A stretch of DNA of 64,000 nt, from NCBI RefSeq assembly GCF_000671395.1, contig NZ_AQQY01000006.1, positions 124,001-188,000 of the forward strand, read 5' to 3'. The notes under the pieces are model-generated. The model searched no databases. It saw nothing but the letters and a program-made list of their open reading frames with translations, and was not told the DNA's origin. This stretch comes from Actibacterium atlanticum. GTDB lineage: Bacteria > Pseudomonadota > Alphaproteobacteria > Rhodobacterales > Rhodobacteraceae. Shown here piece by piece: positions 15,338 to 24,817 of this stretch. Every line of letters begins with the position of its first letter. Position 1 is the first letter of the stretch. Position numbers and translations under genes: made by a program.

Positions 15338-16174
15338 TCAGAAAACTTTGAAAGAGGCCACAAACGGCAGATGGTCCGACACCGTGTCGCGAAACTTGGC
15401 GCGGCCCATCTTTAGGGTCCAGTGCATTGGGAATAAACGCAAAGACCCCTGAATATAGCGGGTCGAATAGTTGCGCGACACGGCAAAGCCATCCAGCAGA
15501 TTGGCCCGCCCGCTTTGCAGGATATGCGAATACCGGTCCTGCAAATCCCAGCTCGACACGAAATCCATAACATCATCGCCGCCCAGAAAATGGAAATTGC
15601 TGACATCGCGCCCCGGGATCATGTTGAAGTCCCCCATCAAGGCGACCATGTGCTGCTTGTAGCCCGGGGTGTTTTGCAGCGTCGTGATCCAATCACCGAT
15701 CACCTCGCACTGGCTGTCGCGTTTTTGCTGATCCCCGCCCTTGCGGCCGGACTTCAGGTGGACACCAATCACCACCGCCTTAAGCCGCGCGCCGATCCGA
15801 ACATCCACAGCCAGCGCCTGCCGCCCGCCCTGATACGTTCCGGCAGACCCCTGGATGAACCGCGGATTGTCGACCTTCACCCCGGGCTTGTGCAGAAAAC
15901 CGATGTTCAGGTGGCTGTCGGGCTGGGGCAGCATCGTCACCGCATACTGCAGCCCCTTTTCCGCCAGTTTATCTGCCAGCCATTGAATGTGACTTTCCGG
16001 GAATACCTCAACCAAGGTAACGAAATCCGCATCCAGCAACGCCAGCCCCAGCACCTGATGCCAAGCCCGCCGACTGTCCGCAACGATCCCGGTTCCTGCC
16101 CCGCCGGGATATTTGTCATTTCCCGCCAGATTCCAGACCGCGAGACGTGCGATCGAATGATCAAAAGAGCTCAT
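15338..16174 (-). CDS. Endonuclease/exonuclease/phosphatase-family protein
   Basis: Protein of 278 residues with the EEP fold motifs: an N-terminal VWNLAGND, a catalytic Glu in TLVEVFPE, VHLKSGRKGG, GDFNMIPGRD and a C-terminal SDHLPFVA. These provide metal binding and catalysis of phosphodiester or phosphomonoester cleavage. No signal peptide is seen, so it is probably cytoplasmic. The substrate (DNA, phospholipid or inositol phosphate) cannot be deduced. A short AT-rich inverted repeat (CCTATA/TATAGG, 16187-16201) is just upstream and may belong to its promoter. Confidence 0.88.
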   Translation of the reverse strand: MSSFDHSIARLAVWNLAGNDKYPGGAGTGIVADSRRAWHQVLGLALLDADFVTLVEVFPESHIQWLADKLAEKGLQYAVTMLPQPDSHLNIGFLHKPGVKVDNPRFIQGSAGTYQGGRQALAVDVRIGARLKAVVIGVHLKSGRKGGDQQKRDSQCEVIGDWITTLQNTPGYKQHMVALMGDFNMIPGRDVSNFHFLGGDDVMDFVSSWDLQDRYSHILQSGRANLLDGFAVSRNYSTRYIQGSLRLFPMHWTLKMGRAKFRDTVSDHLPFVASFKVF

Positions 16175-16248
16175 GAAATAACTCCGCCTATAAAATATAG
16201 GGGCAATATATCACAGATTCACTCAATCAAGGAGCCGCGGCCAAACCC

Positions 16249-18702
16249 CTATCGGTCTCCGTCCGGGTCTTCGCGGAAATCGCTGGGCAGATTGGGCGGC
16301 ATTGTGGGCTGGGGCGCGGGCGCAGCGGCATCTGGCGCCGGGGCCTGCTCGCCGCGCAGCGCTTCGGGGTTACGCAGCCAGATGTCGCGCTGTGCAAACG
16401 GGATCTCAATCCCTTCCTCAGCAAAGCGCCGGGCGATTTCATGGTTCAGTTCCGACCGCACCGTCAGGCCGAAATTGATATCCGACAGCACACAGCGCAC
16501 CTCGAAATCCAGACTATCCGCGCCAAAGCCGGCAAAAGACACATGCGGGGGCGGATTGACGATGACAATCGGGTGGGACTGGGCGATTTCCTCCAGCAAA
16601 CCATGCACCTTGCGGGTGTCGGTGCCATAGGCCACGCCCACTTTCAGAATGATCCGCCCGGTCACGTTTGACCGGGTAAAGTTGGTCACCATCCCCGAGA
16701 TCAGATCAGTGTTGGGCACGATCACATCGGTGCGGTCAAAGGTTTCAACCCGGGTAGAGCGCACCGAGATATCGCGTACCGTTCCCATCACGCCGCCGAC
16801 CTCGATCCAGTCCCCCTCGGATACCGGGCGTTCAATCAGCAAGATGATCCCCGACACAAAGTTCGACACGATGTTTTGCAGACCAAAGCCGATCCCAACT
16901 GACAAGGCACCGGCGACAATCGCAACCGAGCTCAGGTCAATGCCCGTGGCCGTGATGGCAATAATCGCGGCCAGAAAGATGCCGAAATACCCGGTGCCCG
17001 ATACAATCGCATTCTGCCCGCCCTTGTCGATTCCGGTCTTGGGCAGGATGGTGGCCCGCAGGGCGCCCTGAAACAGTCGGGTCAGGAAATAGAGCGCCGC
17101 AAAGATGATCGCAAAGGTCAGAAAGTCGGAGGGCGACAGGCGCGTATCACCCAGCTGAAAGCCTTCGGTGAACCGTGTCCAAAGCTCGGTCAGGTCGGCA
17201 ACACGTACCCCCCAGATCAGCGCAAGCACCGGCATCGCGGCCAAGAACAACACAAAGCCGATCAACACCGGCATCAGGGCGTCCTGCACACCTTCGCCCT
17301 CGCCCATCAGCCAGCCATAGGCATCATAGACGAACCGCTGAAGCGCGGCGACAAAACCCAACAGTGCCAGCGAATGAATTGCCGGATAGGTGACAAAAAC
17401 AGCCGCCTGATAATAACCAATCGCGCCGAGGATCGGGCCGACAAAGGCCACGATCATCACCGCGCGTGCAACCAGCTGAATGATGTTGTCGCGATACGGG
17501 TGGGTGTTTTCAGCATCGGTTTCATTGCGCACATGGATCGTCAAAATTTGCGCAATGCGGAACATCAAGATGCCGGCGATAATCAACAAAGGCAGGTTCA
17601 GAACGGCCAGCTCGGCGGGCTCGTACTCATCGAAATCCGCCAACCGCTGCAGGATGTACCAAAGCGCCGCAACCCCTGCCAAACCACCGGTTTCCCGACG
17701 GGCCTCGTCCATGCGGGCCTCCGACAGGGTGAACATCGGTTTGCGGAAACTGATCCGCGGGAACAACCGCCCCGCCAGCCACAGGCCCACCAAAAGGATG
17801 ATCCCGGCGCCGGGGATCAACCCGGCAATCCGGGCACCGCGCAACCCCAGCAGTTCGGCCGAATAAAACGCCTCCAGCAGGGCCATCAGCCCCATCAGCG
17901 GCAGGATGATCTGCCCAATAGAGAGCACCCCGGCATAGACAGCCACGCCGCGCTGGGTGCTTTTTTGCGACAGACGTGTGGTCAGGTTGATCATCCAGAC
18001 CCGGCCCCGCAGCAACAGCACACCCGCCAGCGCCAGATAGAACAGAACCGCCGGCAGGTTGCCGCGCAGGTTCGACCAGAAATCGGGGGCGGCCATGGCA
18101 TCGACAGCTTCCAGCACCGCCAACCGCACCGAGCCGGTCAGCGCGCCCAGCGCCTTGGGCCAGTGCACCGGGTTCAGCGGAGTCGGCCCCAGCTGCAACA
18201 GCTCATCTGCCTGACGCGCGCGGATGATCGAGTCGATCTCGCCGATCAGCCCGTCCGCCCGGCGATAGGCTTCCTCGGCGGTCAGAACCGGGGCCTGCAA
18301 GACATCAAGCTGCGCGGTAAGCTGCGCACGGCGCGCGGTAATCTCGGGCGCCTCAGATGCGCCATCTTCGGGCGCGGCGCCTAAAACCGCGATCTGTTCG
18401 TTCAGCGTGGCAATCCGCGTGGCATTGGCATCCTGAGCTTCAAGAAACAGGCTGCGCCATCCGGCCAGTTCCTCACGCAGCTGTTCCAGTGCAAGGTTCG
18501 ACGCCCGCGCGGCCAGAATCGCCTCTTCGGCGCGTTCTGCCGTGGCCGTCCACGTGACGTAATCCACCGTTTGGTCAGCCTGGGTCGGCGCCGCCTGTTC
18601 AGACCCGGCGCCGCTGACATCTGCCACCTGCGCCTGCCCCGGGGCCGCCGCCCAAAGTGACAGGCAGAGAACCGTAAAGCACAGACGCAGAAAATGGGTC
18701 AC
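16249..18702 (-). CDS. Large MscS-family mechanosensitive channel with DUF3772 N-terminus
   Basis: Inner-membrane protein of 817 residues. A signal peptide (LCLSLWAAAPGQAQ) leads to a periplasmic helical DUF3772-like domain (about 45-190). Several membrane segments follow, then the conserved MscS pore and vestibule (GFGLQNIVSNFVSG and ERPVSEGDWIEVGGVMG). A cytoplasmic domain and a Pro/Ala-rich tail end the protein. It should open under hypo-osmotic membrane tension. It overlaps the cysK stop by 4 bases, so it appears to be the last gene of trgA-trgB-cysK-mscS. Confidence 0.93.
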   Translation of the reverse strand: MTHFLRLCFTVLCLSLWAAAPGQAQVADVSGAGSEQAAPTQADQTVDYVTWTATAERAEEAILAARASNLALEQLREELAGWRSLFLEAQDANATRIATLNEQIAVLGAAPEDGASEAPEITARRAQLTAQLDVLQAPVLTAEEAYRRADGLIGEIDSIIRARQADELLQLGPTPLNPVHWPKALGALTGSVRLAVLEAVDAMAAPDFWSNLRGNLPAVLFYLALAGVLLLRGRVWMINLTTRLSQKSTQRGVAVYAGVLSIGQIILPLMGLMALLEAFYSAELLGLRGARIAGLIPGAGIILLVGLWLAGRLFPRISFRKPMFTLSEARMDEARRETGGLAGVAALWYILQRLADFDEYEPAELAVLNLPLLIIAGILMFRIAQILTIHVRNETDAENTHPYRDNIIQLVARAVMIVAFVGPILGAIGYYQAAVFVTYPAIHSLALLGFVAALQRFVYDAYGWLMGEGEGVQDALMPVLIGFVLFLAAMPVLALIWGVRVADLTELWTRFTEGFQLGDTRLSPSDFLTFAIIFAALYFLTRLFQGALRATILPKTGIDKGGQNAIVSGTGYFGIFLAAIIAITATGIDLSSVAIVAGALSVGIGFGLQNIVSNFVSGIILLIERPVSEGDWIEVGGVMGTVRDISVRSTRVETFDRTDVIVPNTDLISGMVTNFTRSNVTGRIILKVGVAYGTDTRKVHGLLEEIAQSHPIVIVNPPPHVSFAGFGADSLDFEVRCVLSDINFGLTVRSELNHEIARRFAEEGIEIPFAQRDIWLRNPEALRGEQAPAPDAAAPAPQPTMPPNLPSDFREDPDGDR

Positions 18703-19730
18703 GACGCGTAAACCTCGGGCAGTTTGCGCGCATCATCCTCCAGCCACGCCGGAATCGGCAGGCCCGCTTCGCGCAGGAAATCAGGGTTGAACAGTTTCGA
18801 CTGATAGCGCGTGCCATAGTCGCACAGCACCGTCACAATGGTATGACCCGGCCCCATTTCGCGCGCCATGCGCATGGCACCCGCTACGTTGATGCCCGAC
18901 GAGCCGCCAAGGCACAGCCCCTCGTGTTCGGCAAGATCGAACACAACCGGCAAGGCTTCGGCGTCAGGGATGTTGAAGCACATATCGGGGGTAAACCCTT
19001 CGAGGTTGGCGGTGATCCGCCCCTGCCCGATACCTTCGGTGATCGAGCCCCCCTCGGCCTTGTGCTCGCCGGTGGTGTAATAATTGTACAGCGTCGCGCC
19101 ATCGGGATCGGCCAGACCGATCTTCACGCCCTTGGGCTGCAGCGCCATGCCGACACCCGCCAATGTCCCGCCCGAGCCAACAGCGCAGATAAACCCATCC
19201 ACCTTGCCGCCGGTCTGCTCCCAAATCTCGGGGCCGGTGGTTTCCACATGGGCCTGCCGATTGGCGACGTTATCAAACTGGTTGGCCCAGATCGCGCCAT
19301 TTGGTTCGCTCAGCGCCAGCTCTTGGGCCAGACGCCCCGAATAGCGCACATAGTTGTTGGGGTCGCGATACGGTTTCGCAGGCACCTGCACCAATTCGGC
19401 CCCGGCCAGACGGATCATGTCCTTCTTTTCCTGGCTCTGGGTTTCAGGGATCACGATAACCGTGCGAAAGCCCATCGACGCGCCCACCAGCGCCAGACCA
19501 ATGCCGGTATTGCCCGCCGTACCTTCGACAATCGTGCCACCGGGCTTCAGCAGCCCCTTTTCCACCGCGTCTTTGATGATGTAGAGCGCCGCGCGATCCT
19601 TGACCGATTGGCCCGGATTCATGAACTCGCATTTGCCCAGAATGGTACAGCCAGTGGCCTCGGAAGGGCCTTGCAGTTTCACCAACGGGGTGTTGCCAAC
19701 CAGCTCGGCCAGATCATTGCGCGCGTTCAT
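18699..19730 (-). CDS. cysK: Cysteine synthase A
   Basis: PLP enzyme of 343 residues that makes cysteine from O-acetylserine and sulfide. The PLP lysine lies in PGQSVKDRAA (about residue 44), and the substrate loop and phosphate-binding motifs are EGTAGNTGIG and GSGGTLAG. The ATG has GGAGAGGCGGGA upstream. Its place after trgA and trgB copies the Rhodobacter sphaeroides tellurite-resistance locus, where cysK also contributes to resistance. It could act in general sulfur assimilation as well. Confidence 0.95.
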   Translation of the reverse strand: MNARNDLAELVGNTPLVKLQGPSEATGCTILGKCEFMNPGQSVKDRAALYIIKDAVEKGLLKPGGTIVEGTAGNTGIGLALVGASMGFRTVIVIPETQSQEKKDMIRLAGAELVQVPAKPYRDPNNYVRYSGRLAQELALSEPNGAIWANQFDNVANRQAHVETTGPEIWEQTGGKVDGFICAVGSGGTLAGVGMALQPKGVKIGLADPDGATLYNYYTTGEHKAEGGSITEGIGQGRITANLEGFTPDMCFNIPDAEALPVVFDLAEHEGLCLGGSSGINVAGAMRMAREMGPGHTIVTVLCDYGTRYQSKLFNPDFLREAGLPIPAWLEDDARKLPEVYAS

Positions 19731-19783
19731 TCCCGCCTCTCCTCAATGTTGCCTTCCCTGAGTAGCGCCCGTTCGCGGTGAAC

Positions 19784-20908
19784 TCAAGCAGATGCCCGCA
19801 GCTCTTCACGATGAAGTGCAAGCCATTGCAGCGACACCATCAGCGGAGAGTTTTCCACCTCGCCGCTTTGCAGCAGCGCCATGGCATGATCATAGCTGAT
19901 AACATGGGCGCGAATGTCTTCGCCCTCAGACAGCAATCCCCCCAGCCCCGCGGCGCTGTCAGGCAGATCACACAGCGCAAGATAGGAAAAGATATACTCT
20001 GATTTCGCGCCCGGAGAGGCATAGTAACTGCCGATCCGGCGCATCTCTCCTATTTCCAGCCCGGCCTCTTCCATGGCTTCACGGCGCGCGGTCTCTTCGG
20101 TTGGCTCACCCGGCTCAATGCGCCCCGCGATCGCCTCCAATGACCAGCACTGCTGATCCCCCCGCCCAAAGGGACCCATGCGAAACTGTTCAATCAGCAA
20201 CACCCGGTCGCGTACAGGGTCATAGGGCAGCACCGTCACCGCATCGGTCGACACGAACACCGCCCGATCCAAAGGCGCGCTGATCGAGCCGTCAAACTTG
20301 CGGTGACGCAGTTCGTATTCTTCGACAGAAAAGAAATGCGCATAGGCTTGGCGATGGCGGATCACCTCGACGTCTTCACGCGCAGCATGGCGACGCAGCG
20401 TGGTGGGGGCGCTTTGGCGGGCATTTACCCGCGCCGCCGCGCGCGCCCGGATCGGCAGGTATCGTTTCGCCACCGCATCCGGGGCGGACTGGCCGAAATG
20501 GCTCATTACCTCGGCAGCGGCAACATCCGCCACATCGGCCCACCGCATCTGCCAGTCTGACAGATCAAACGTGCCGCCCGGCGTAACCGCATGCTGCGGC
20601 AGCCAGACCTGCGCGGCCACCGGCCCACTTTGGGTTTCAACGGTGCGGGTCTGGGGATGATATCCCTGCCCGGCCTCATAAAACGCCAGCCGATCCAAGG
20701 CGGCCGGGGATACGTCGCGCGCCAGCAAGCCTTCGGCCCGTGCCTCGGGTGCATCGACCAACACCGGATGCCCGCGCCCGGCCACCCAGCGGGTGTCATG
20801 CCCCGGCAAAAAGGCAGGTTCCAAGGCGGGCAAAGCCCCCTCTTCGCCCAATATGCGTTGCAACAACGGTTGATGGCGCAAGGTGCCAAACAAAAAGAGG
20901 TCGGTCAT
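19784..20908 (-). CDS. trgB: TrgB: gamma-glutamylcyclotransferase-like domain fused to a Nudix hydrolase
   Basis: Two-domain cytoplasmic protein of 374 residues. The N-terminus (about 1-130) has the FLFGTLRH motif of the AIG2/GGCT fold. The C-terminal domain (about 180-374) is an ADP-ribose pyrophosphatase-type Nudix hydrolase with a complete Nudix box from G262 to L284 (GRIEPGEPTEETARREAMEE and on). TrgB is linked to tellurite resistance in Rhodobacter sphaeroides; the biochemical link is unclear. It starts 6 bases after trgA and is 53 bases before cysK. Confidence 0.9.
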   Translation of the reverse strand: MTDLFLFGTLRHQPLLQRILGEEGALPALEPAFLPGHDTRWVAGRGHPVLVDAPEARAEGLLARDVSPAALDRLAFYEAGQGYHPQTRTVETQSGPVAAQVWLPQHAVTPGGTFDLSDWQMRWADVADVAAAEVMSHFGQSAPDAVAKRYLPIRARAAARVNARQSAPTTLRRHAAREDVEVIRHRQAYAHFFSVEEYELRHRKFDGSISAPLDRAVFVSTDAVTVLPYDPVRDRVLLIEQFRMGPFGRGDQQCWSLEAIAGRIEPGEPTEETARREAMEEAGLEIGEMRRIGSYYASPGAKSEYIFSYLALCDLPDSAAGLGGLLSEGEDIRAHVISYDHAMALLQSGEVENSPLMVSLQWLALHREELRASA

Positions 20909-20914
20909 AAAACA

Positions 20915-21358
20915 TCAATTCCAGCGGTGGCTTGCCCATTCACTGAACCAAGCCGCCAGCACCGAGCCAACAAACAGGATCAACATGACCGGGACAGACG
21001 TGACAATCAGAAATCCGTAGTCAAGGATCATTGCAAACATACCCATGATCGCATCGCCCGGGCCATCATAGCGCAGCTTGGTGGCCAGACGGATCATCTC
21101 GGCCAGACAATGCCCGCCCAGCGCGAAAAACATGAACACCGCCAAGGTGCGCAACCCCGAGGTCATCGCGCTGTAATAGCCATCCCCCGCCAGCTTTCCC
21201 ATCACCCGCCAGCCGCAAATCGCGCCAATCGCCGTGTTGATATAGGAAAACCAGCCCGGATCGGTGCCCTCGGGCAGTTCAAACACAAAGCTTTCCGACG
21301 CAAAGAACGCCATGAATGCAAATCCGAAGGCGGCGAAAAGTTTAGCAGCTGTCGGCAT
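20915..21358 (-). CDS. trgA: TrgA family membrane protein (tellurite resistance)
   Basis: Small integral membrane protein of 147 residues with about four hydrophobic segments (an N-terminal AAFGFAFMAFFA, then two in the middle and one near the C-terminus). It fits the TrgA family of Rhodobacterales and is followed by trgB and cysK in the known order. The molecular activity is undefined. The family call rests on size, topology and gene order. Confidence 0.85.
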   Translation of the reverse strand: MPTAAKLFAAFGFAFMAFFASESFVFELPEGTDPGWFSYINTAIGAICGWRVMGKLAGDGYYSAMTSGLRTLAVFMFFALGGHCLAEMIRLATKLRYDGPGDAIMGMFAMILDYGFLIVTSVPVMLILFVGSVLAAWFSEWASHRWN

Positions 21359-21425
21359 GTGCAGATCCTCTTGCGGTCAGTTCGAGGCTACTTTCCGCGC
21401 AGGCAGGCCCCGGTGCAAGGAAAAA

Positions 21426-22862
21426 TCAGCCGTTCTTGCCGCGGAAACTGTCATAGGCCGCCAAGGCGCGGGCGCGCCCGTCTGGCAAGGTGACAACAGG
21501 TGCGGGGCGCGGTGCATCCGGCGATAGGTTCCAACTGCGCGGTACCGCCTGATAAAATCCGCTGTCCGGAGCCAACCACTTTTGCCGATAAGCCCCTGAT
21601 GCATCAAACTTTTCCGCCTGCGTGTCTGGGTTGAACACCCGGAAATAGGGTGCCGCATCGGGGCCGCACCCGGCCACCCACTGCCAGCCCATCGCGTTGG
21701 CCGCGGGATCCCAGTCAATCAGGCAATCTTCGAACCAGCGCATCCCGATGCGCCAATCCGTCAACAGATGCTTGGTCAGATACGAGGCCGCGATCATCCG
21801 CGCCCGGTTGTGCATGCGCCCGGTTACATACATCTCGCGCATTGCGGCATCGACCAGATCTATCCCGGTCTGCCCGCGTTTCCAGGCGATAACCTCAGGG
21901 CGCTCTGCATCGGTGTTCCACGGGAAATCCTGCCATCCGTCGCGCCAGTTTTCCCGATTGATGCTGGGGCTGTGAAACATCAGATGCCACGCGAAGTCAC
22001 GCCATGCCAGTTGCCGCAAAAAGGCCTCGGCGCCACGGGTCCCTTCGTGCAACGCCGGTTGAACCGCATGCCAGATCGTGGCCGGGCTGATTTCCCCCCA
22101 CGCAAGGTACTGCGACAGGTCCGAACCGCCCCATCCTGCAAGTTCATCCCTGCGATCATTATAAACCGCCATGTCATTTTGCAAAAACGCCTGCAATCGC
22201 GCCTGCGCCGAAGCCTCTCCGACCTGCATCTGCGCGCCCACCACCGCCCGGCCGCGCTGCATATCAGCCGACAGATTCCAATCCTCCAGACGGTCTGATC
22301 GCGGCCACCTGACGGGCGTCGGCAGAACAGCGGGGGGCAATCGGGGCGGTTGCACGTCGCGCCCGCGCACGGCCCGCCAAAACGGCGTAAACACCTTATA
22401 AGCGCCGCCCGAACCGGTCTGCACATCCCACGGCTCAAACAAAAGGTTCCCAACGAAAGAGCGCGCCTCAACCCCGCTTTGGCGCAGGGCCAGTTTGACC
22501 GCACGATCCCGATCAATCGAGGTAGACGACAAATCCCGGCTCCAGAAAACGCGACAGGCCCCGGTTTCCTTGACCAGCGCCCGCAATACGTCCAAAGCCT
22601 CTCCGCGCCGCAAAATCAGACGGCTGCCGACCCCGTCCAGCGTACGTGCAAACTCGGCCAGCGCCTGCTCCAACCGGAACCGAGGCGCCGCCCCCATGTC
22701 TTCAACGTAGCTATCTAATATATATACCGGAATCACCGGCCCGCCGGATTTGCACGCCGCCGTCAAAGCGGCGTGATCCGCCAACCGCAAATCGCGGCGC
22801 AACCAAACAATAACTGCCAAAACCTTATTTACCCACGCCCCTAAACATCTGGTTCCAGTCAT
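21426..22862 (-). CDS. phrB: Deoxyribodipyrimidine photolyase / cryptochrome family
   Basis: Flavoprotein of up to 478 residues. The N-terminal photolyase domain begins VIVWLRRDLRLADHAAL (about 17-33). The C-terminal FAD-binding domain contains GRMHNRARMIAASYLTKHLL and DWDPAANAMGWQWVAG. It repairs cyclobutane pyrimidine dimers with blue light, although class-I cryptochrome function cannot be excluded. The ATG at 22862 lacks a good ribosome site; a GTG 10 codons in is an alternative. It is monocistronic, 67 bases from trgA. Confidence 0.93.
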   Translation of the reverse strand: MTGTRCLGAWVNKVLAVIVWLRRDLRLADHAALTAACKSGGPVIPVYILDSYVEDMGAAPRFRLEQALAEFARTLDGVGSRLILRRGEALDVLRALVKETGACRVFWSRDLSSTSIDRDRAVKLALRQSGVEARSFVGNLLFEPWDVQTGSGGAYKVFTPFWRAVRGRDVQPPRLPPAVLPTPVRWPRSDRLEDWNLSADMQRGRAVVGAQMQVGEASAQARLQAFLQNDMAVYNDRRDELAGWGGSDLSQYLAWGEISPATIWHAVQPALHEGTRGAEAFLRQLAWRDFAWHLMFHSPSINRENWRDGWQDFPWNTDAERPEVIAWKRGQTGIDLVDAAMREMYVTGRMHNRARMIAASYLTKHLLTDWRIGMRWFEDCLIDWDPAANAMGWQWVAGCGPDAAPYFRVFNPDTQAEKFDASGAYRQKWLAPDSGFYQAVPRSWNLSPDAPRPAPVVTLPDGRARALAAYDSFRGKNG

Positions 22863-22943
22863 TTAGAGCGGCCCAGAATTCGTCAAGGATTCCGCTAGGT
22901 CATTTCAGGGCTTCGGCTTAGGTCTCCAAATTGTGGCGTTACT

Positions 22944-23936
22944 TTAGGCGTTCACATCCACCACAACGCGCCCTTTGACCTTGCCCTCCAGAATGTCAGC
23001 ACCCAGTTGCGGCAGGTCGGCCAGAACGGCGGGTTTGATCATCGCCTCAAGCTTGTCCATCGGCAGGTCGCTGGCCACGCGTTTCCAGGCGCGCAGACGG
23101 TTGTCATATGGCTGCATCACACTGTCGATGCCCAGCAGGTTCACCCCGCGCAACAGGAACGGGATCACCGTGGCCGGCAGGTTTGCGCCGCCTGCCAAGC
23201 CCACGGCCGAAACCGAGCCACCATATTTCATCTGCCCCAGCACCCGCGCCAGCATCGGCCCGCCGACGGCGTCAACGCATCCAGCCCATGTTTCCGCCTC
23301 AAGCGGGCGTTTGGTGGTTTCAGACAGCTCTTCGCGCGGCACCACGCGGCTGATGCCCAGATCGGTCAGATAGCCTTCGGTATCCGGGCGCCCGGTGACC
23401 CCGGCAACATCATAGCCCAGGTTTGCCAAAATGGCCGTTGCAACGGATCCAACCCCACCCGCAGCCCCGGTCACCAAGACCTCGCCCTTATCGGGCGTCA
23501 GGCCGTGGTCTTCCAATGCCATCACCGCCAACATCGCGGTAAACCCCGCCGTGCCCACCGCCATCGCCTGACGCGGTGTCAAACCCTCGGGCAGCGGCAC
23601 CAGCCAATCGGCCTTGACCCGCGCCTTTTGCGCATAGCCGCCCCAATGGACCTCGCCCACGCGCCAGCCGGTCAGCACCACCTTGTCGCCCGGCGCGTAG
23701 CGCGGGTCATCCGACGCCTCGACCGTGCCCGCAAAGTCGATCCCGCCCACATGCGGGTAGTTGCGCACCAACCCGCCGCCTTTGGGCGACAGGCACAGCC
23801 CGTCTTTGTAGTTCACCGTAGAATATTCCACCGCGACGGTCACATCGCCTTCGGGCAGCTGGCTGTCGTCGATCTGGGTGATATTCGCGCTGGCCACGCC
23901 TGCGTCGTCTTGGGTTAGCAGCAATGCGTTGAACAT
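22944..23936 (-). CDS. acuI: Acrylyl-CoA reductase (AcuI/YhdH family, NADPH)
   Basis: Zinc-free medium-chain reductase of 330 residues. It has an AcuI-like N-terminus (MFNALLLTQDD), the YSTVNYKDGLCL segment and the Rossmann motif GAAGGVGSVA. AcuI reduces toxic acryloyl-CoA to propionyl-CoA, a key step in DMSP use by roseobacters and in 3-hydroxypropionate assimilation. The ATG at 23936 follows AGGAGGGG. No dddD/acuN/acuK genes lie nearby. It is divergent from a FadR-type regulator with a perfect palindrome between them. Confidence 0.92.
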   Translation of the reverse strand: MFNALLLTQDDAGVASANITQIDDSQLPEGDVTVAVEYSTVNYKDGLCLSPKGGGLVRNYPHVGGIDFAGTVEASDDPRYAPGDKVVLTGWRVGEVHWGGYAQKARVKADWLVPLPEGLTPRQAMAVGTAGFTAMLAVMALEDHGLTPDKGEVLVTGAAGGVGSVATAILANLGYDVAGVTGRPDTEGYLTDLGISRVVPREELSETTKRPLEAETWAGCVDAVGGPMLARVLGQMKYGGSVSAVGLAGGANLPATVIPFLLRGVNLLGIDSVMQPYDNRLRAWKRVASDLPMDKLEAMIKPAVLADLPQLGADILEGKVKGRVVVDVNA

Positions 23937-24013
23937 GGGGGCCCCTCCTTGGCTTTGGGTTCCCCTTTGGCGCAATTGCACGTATCAAGGGGCACGCCTT
24001 AAATGTCATACAA

Positions 24014-24032
24014 TTAATTGTCTGACAATTAA
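24014..24032. promoter_or_regulatory. 19-bp perfect palindrome, candidate operator between acuI and the GntR gene
   Basis: TTAATTGTC-T-GACAATTAA sits 29 bases before the regulator ATG and 78 bases from acuI. Its TTGTC/GACAA half-sites resemble those bound by FadR-subfamily GntR regulators. Autoregulation and control of acuI are inferred. Confidence 0.65.
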
Positions 24033-24060
24033 AATCGCCAAAGTCACCGCAGGAGCGCGC

Positions 24061-24795
24061 ATGAAAACCCAGCTGTCCCCAGACCGCGACCTGTCCGCCC
24101 AGATCGCCGAGGCGATCCGCGACGCGATCGTATCTGGCCAGCTGATCGTCGATGCGCGCCTGCCGTCCGAGGCCGAGCTTTCAGACACTTTCGGTGTGTC
24201 GCGCCCAACCGTGCGCGAGGCCCTGAAACGTCTGGCGGCGCAAAGCCTGATCCGCACCCGGCGCGGGGCAACGGGCGGCGCCTATGTGAACCGGCTGTCC
24301 TATGACGAAGCCTATGGCCAGCAGATCACCACCTCCACCCTCTTGCTCAGCATGAACGAGGTCGATTTTCACACCGCCTGCGAGGCCCGCTTTGCGATGG
24401 AGCGCGCCTGTGTGGCGCTTTCGGCCCAACGGCGCAGCGCCGATCATCTGGCCGCAATGCGGGCCGAGGTGCACCGCCAGTCGCAGCCGGGCCTGTCAGA
24501 CGAAAGCTTCTGCGCCTCGGACGTGGCCTTTCACCGGGCGCTGGTCGATGGCGCCGGCAACCCGGTGCTGTCCTACCAACTGGCCGGCGCGGTTGAGGCC
24601 ATGCAACCGCTGATGAACATGATCACCTACTCCGCCCGCCCGCGCGAGCAAATCATCCACCTGCACACCACCCTGACCGATGCGCTGGAAAACGGCGACG
24701 CTGCGCAGGCGGAAACCCTCCTGACCGAGCTGGAACAGATCACCCAGATGCTGGGGGAAACCACCCTGCAGGCCCGCGCCAAAGCCAAGGGTTAA
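24061..24795 (+). CDS. GntR-family (FadR subfamily) transcription regulator
   Basis: Protein of 244 residues. The N-terminal winged helix (about 10-78; RLPSEAELSDTFGVSRPTVR and RRGATGGAYV) is followed by a C-terminal all-helical FCD ligand-binding domain (about 95-230). Conserved acidic and His residues suggest a metal-dependent organic-acid ligand. The ATG at 24061 has GCAGGAG upstream. In Rhodobacter sphaeroides acuI is controlled by a TetR-type AcuR, so a GntR partner here would be a different wiring. The ligand is unknown. Confidence 0.9.
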   Translation: MKTQLSPDRDLSAQIAEAIRDAIVSGQLIVDARLPSEAELSDTFGVSRPTVREALKRLAAQSLIRTRRGATGGAYVNRLSYDEAYGQQITTSTLLLSMNEVDFHTACEARFAMERACVALSAQRRSADHLAAMRAEVHRQSQPGLSDESFCASDVAFHRALVDGAGNPVLSYQLAGAVEAMQPLMNMITYSARPREQIIHLHTTLTDALENGDAAQAETLLTELEQITQMLGETTLQARAKAKG

Positions 24796-24817
24796 CCCAC
24801 CCCCGCCACATCGCGTA

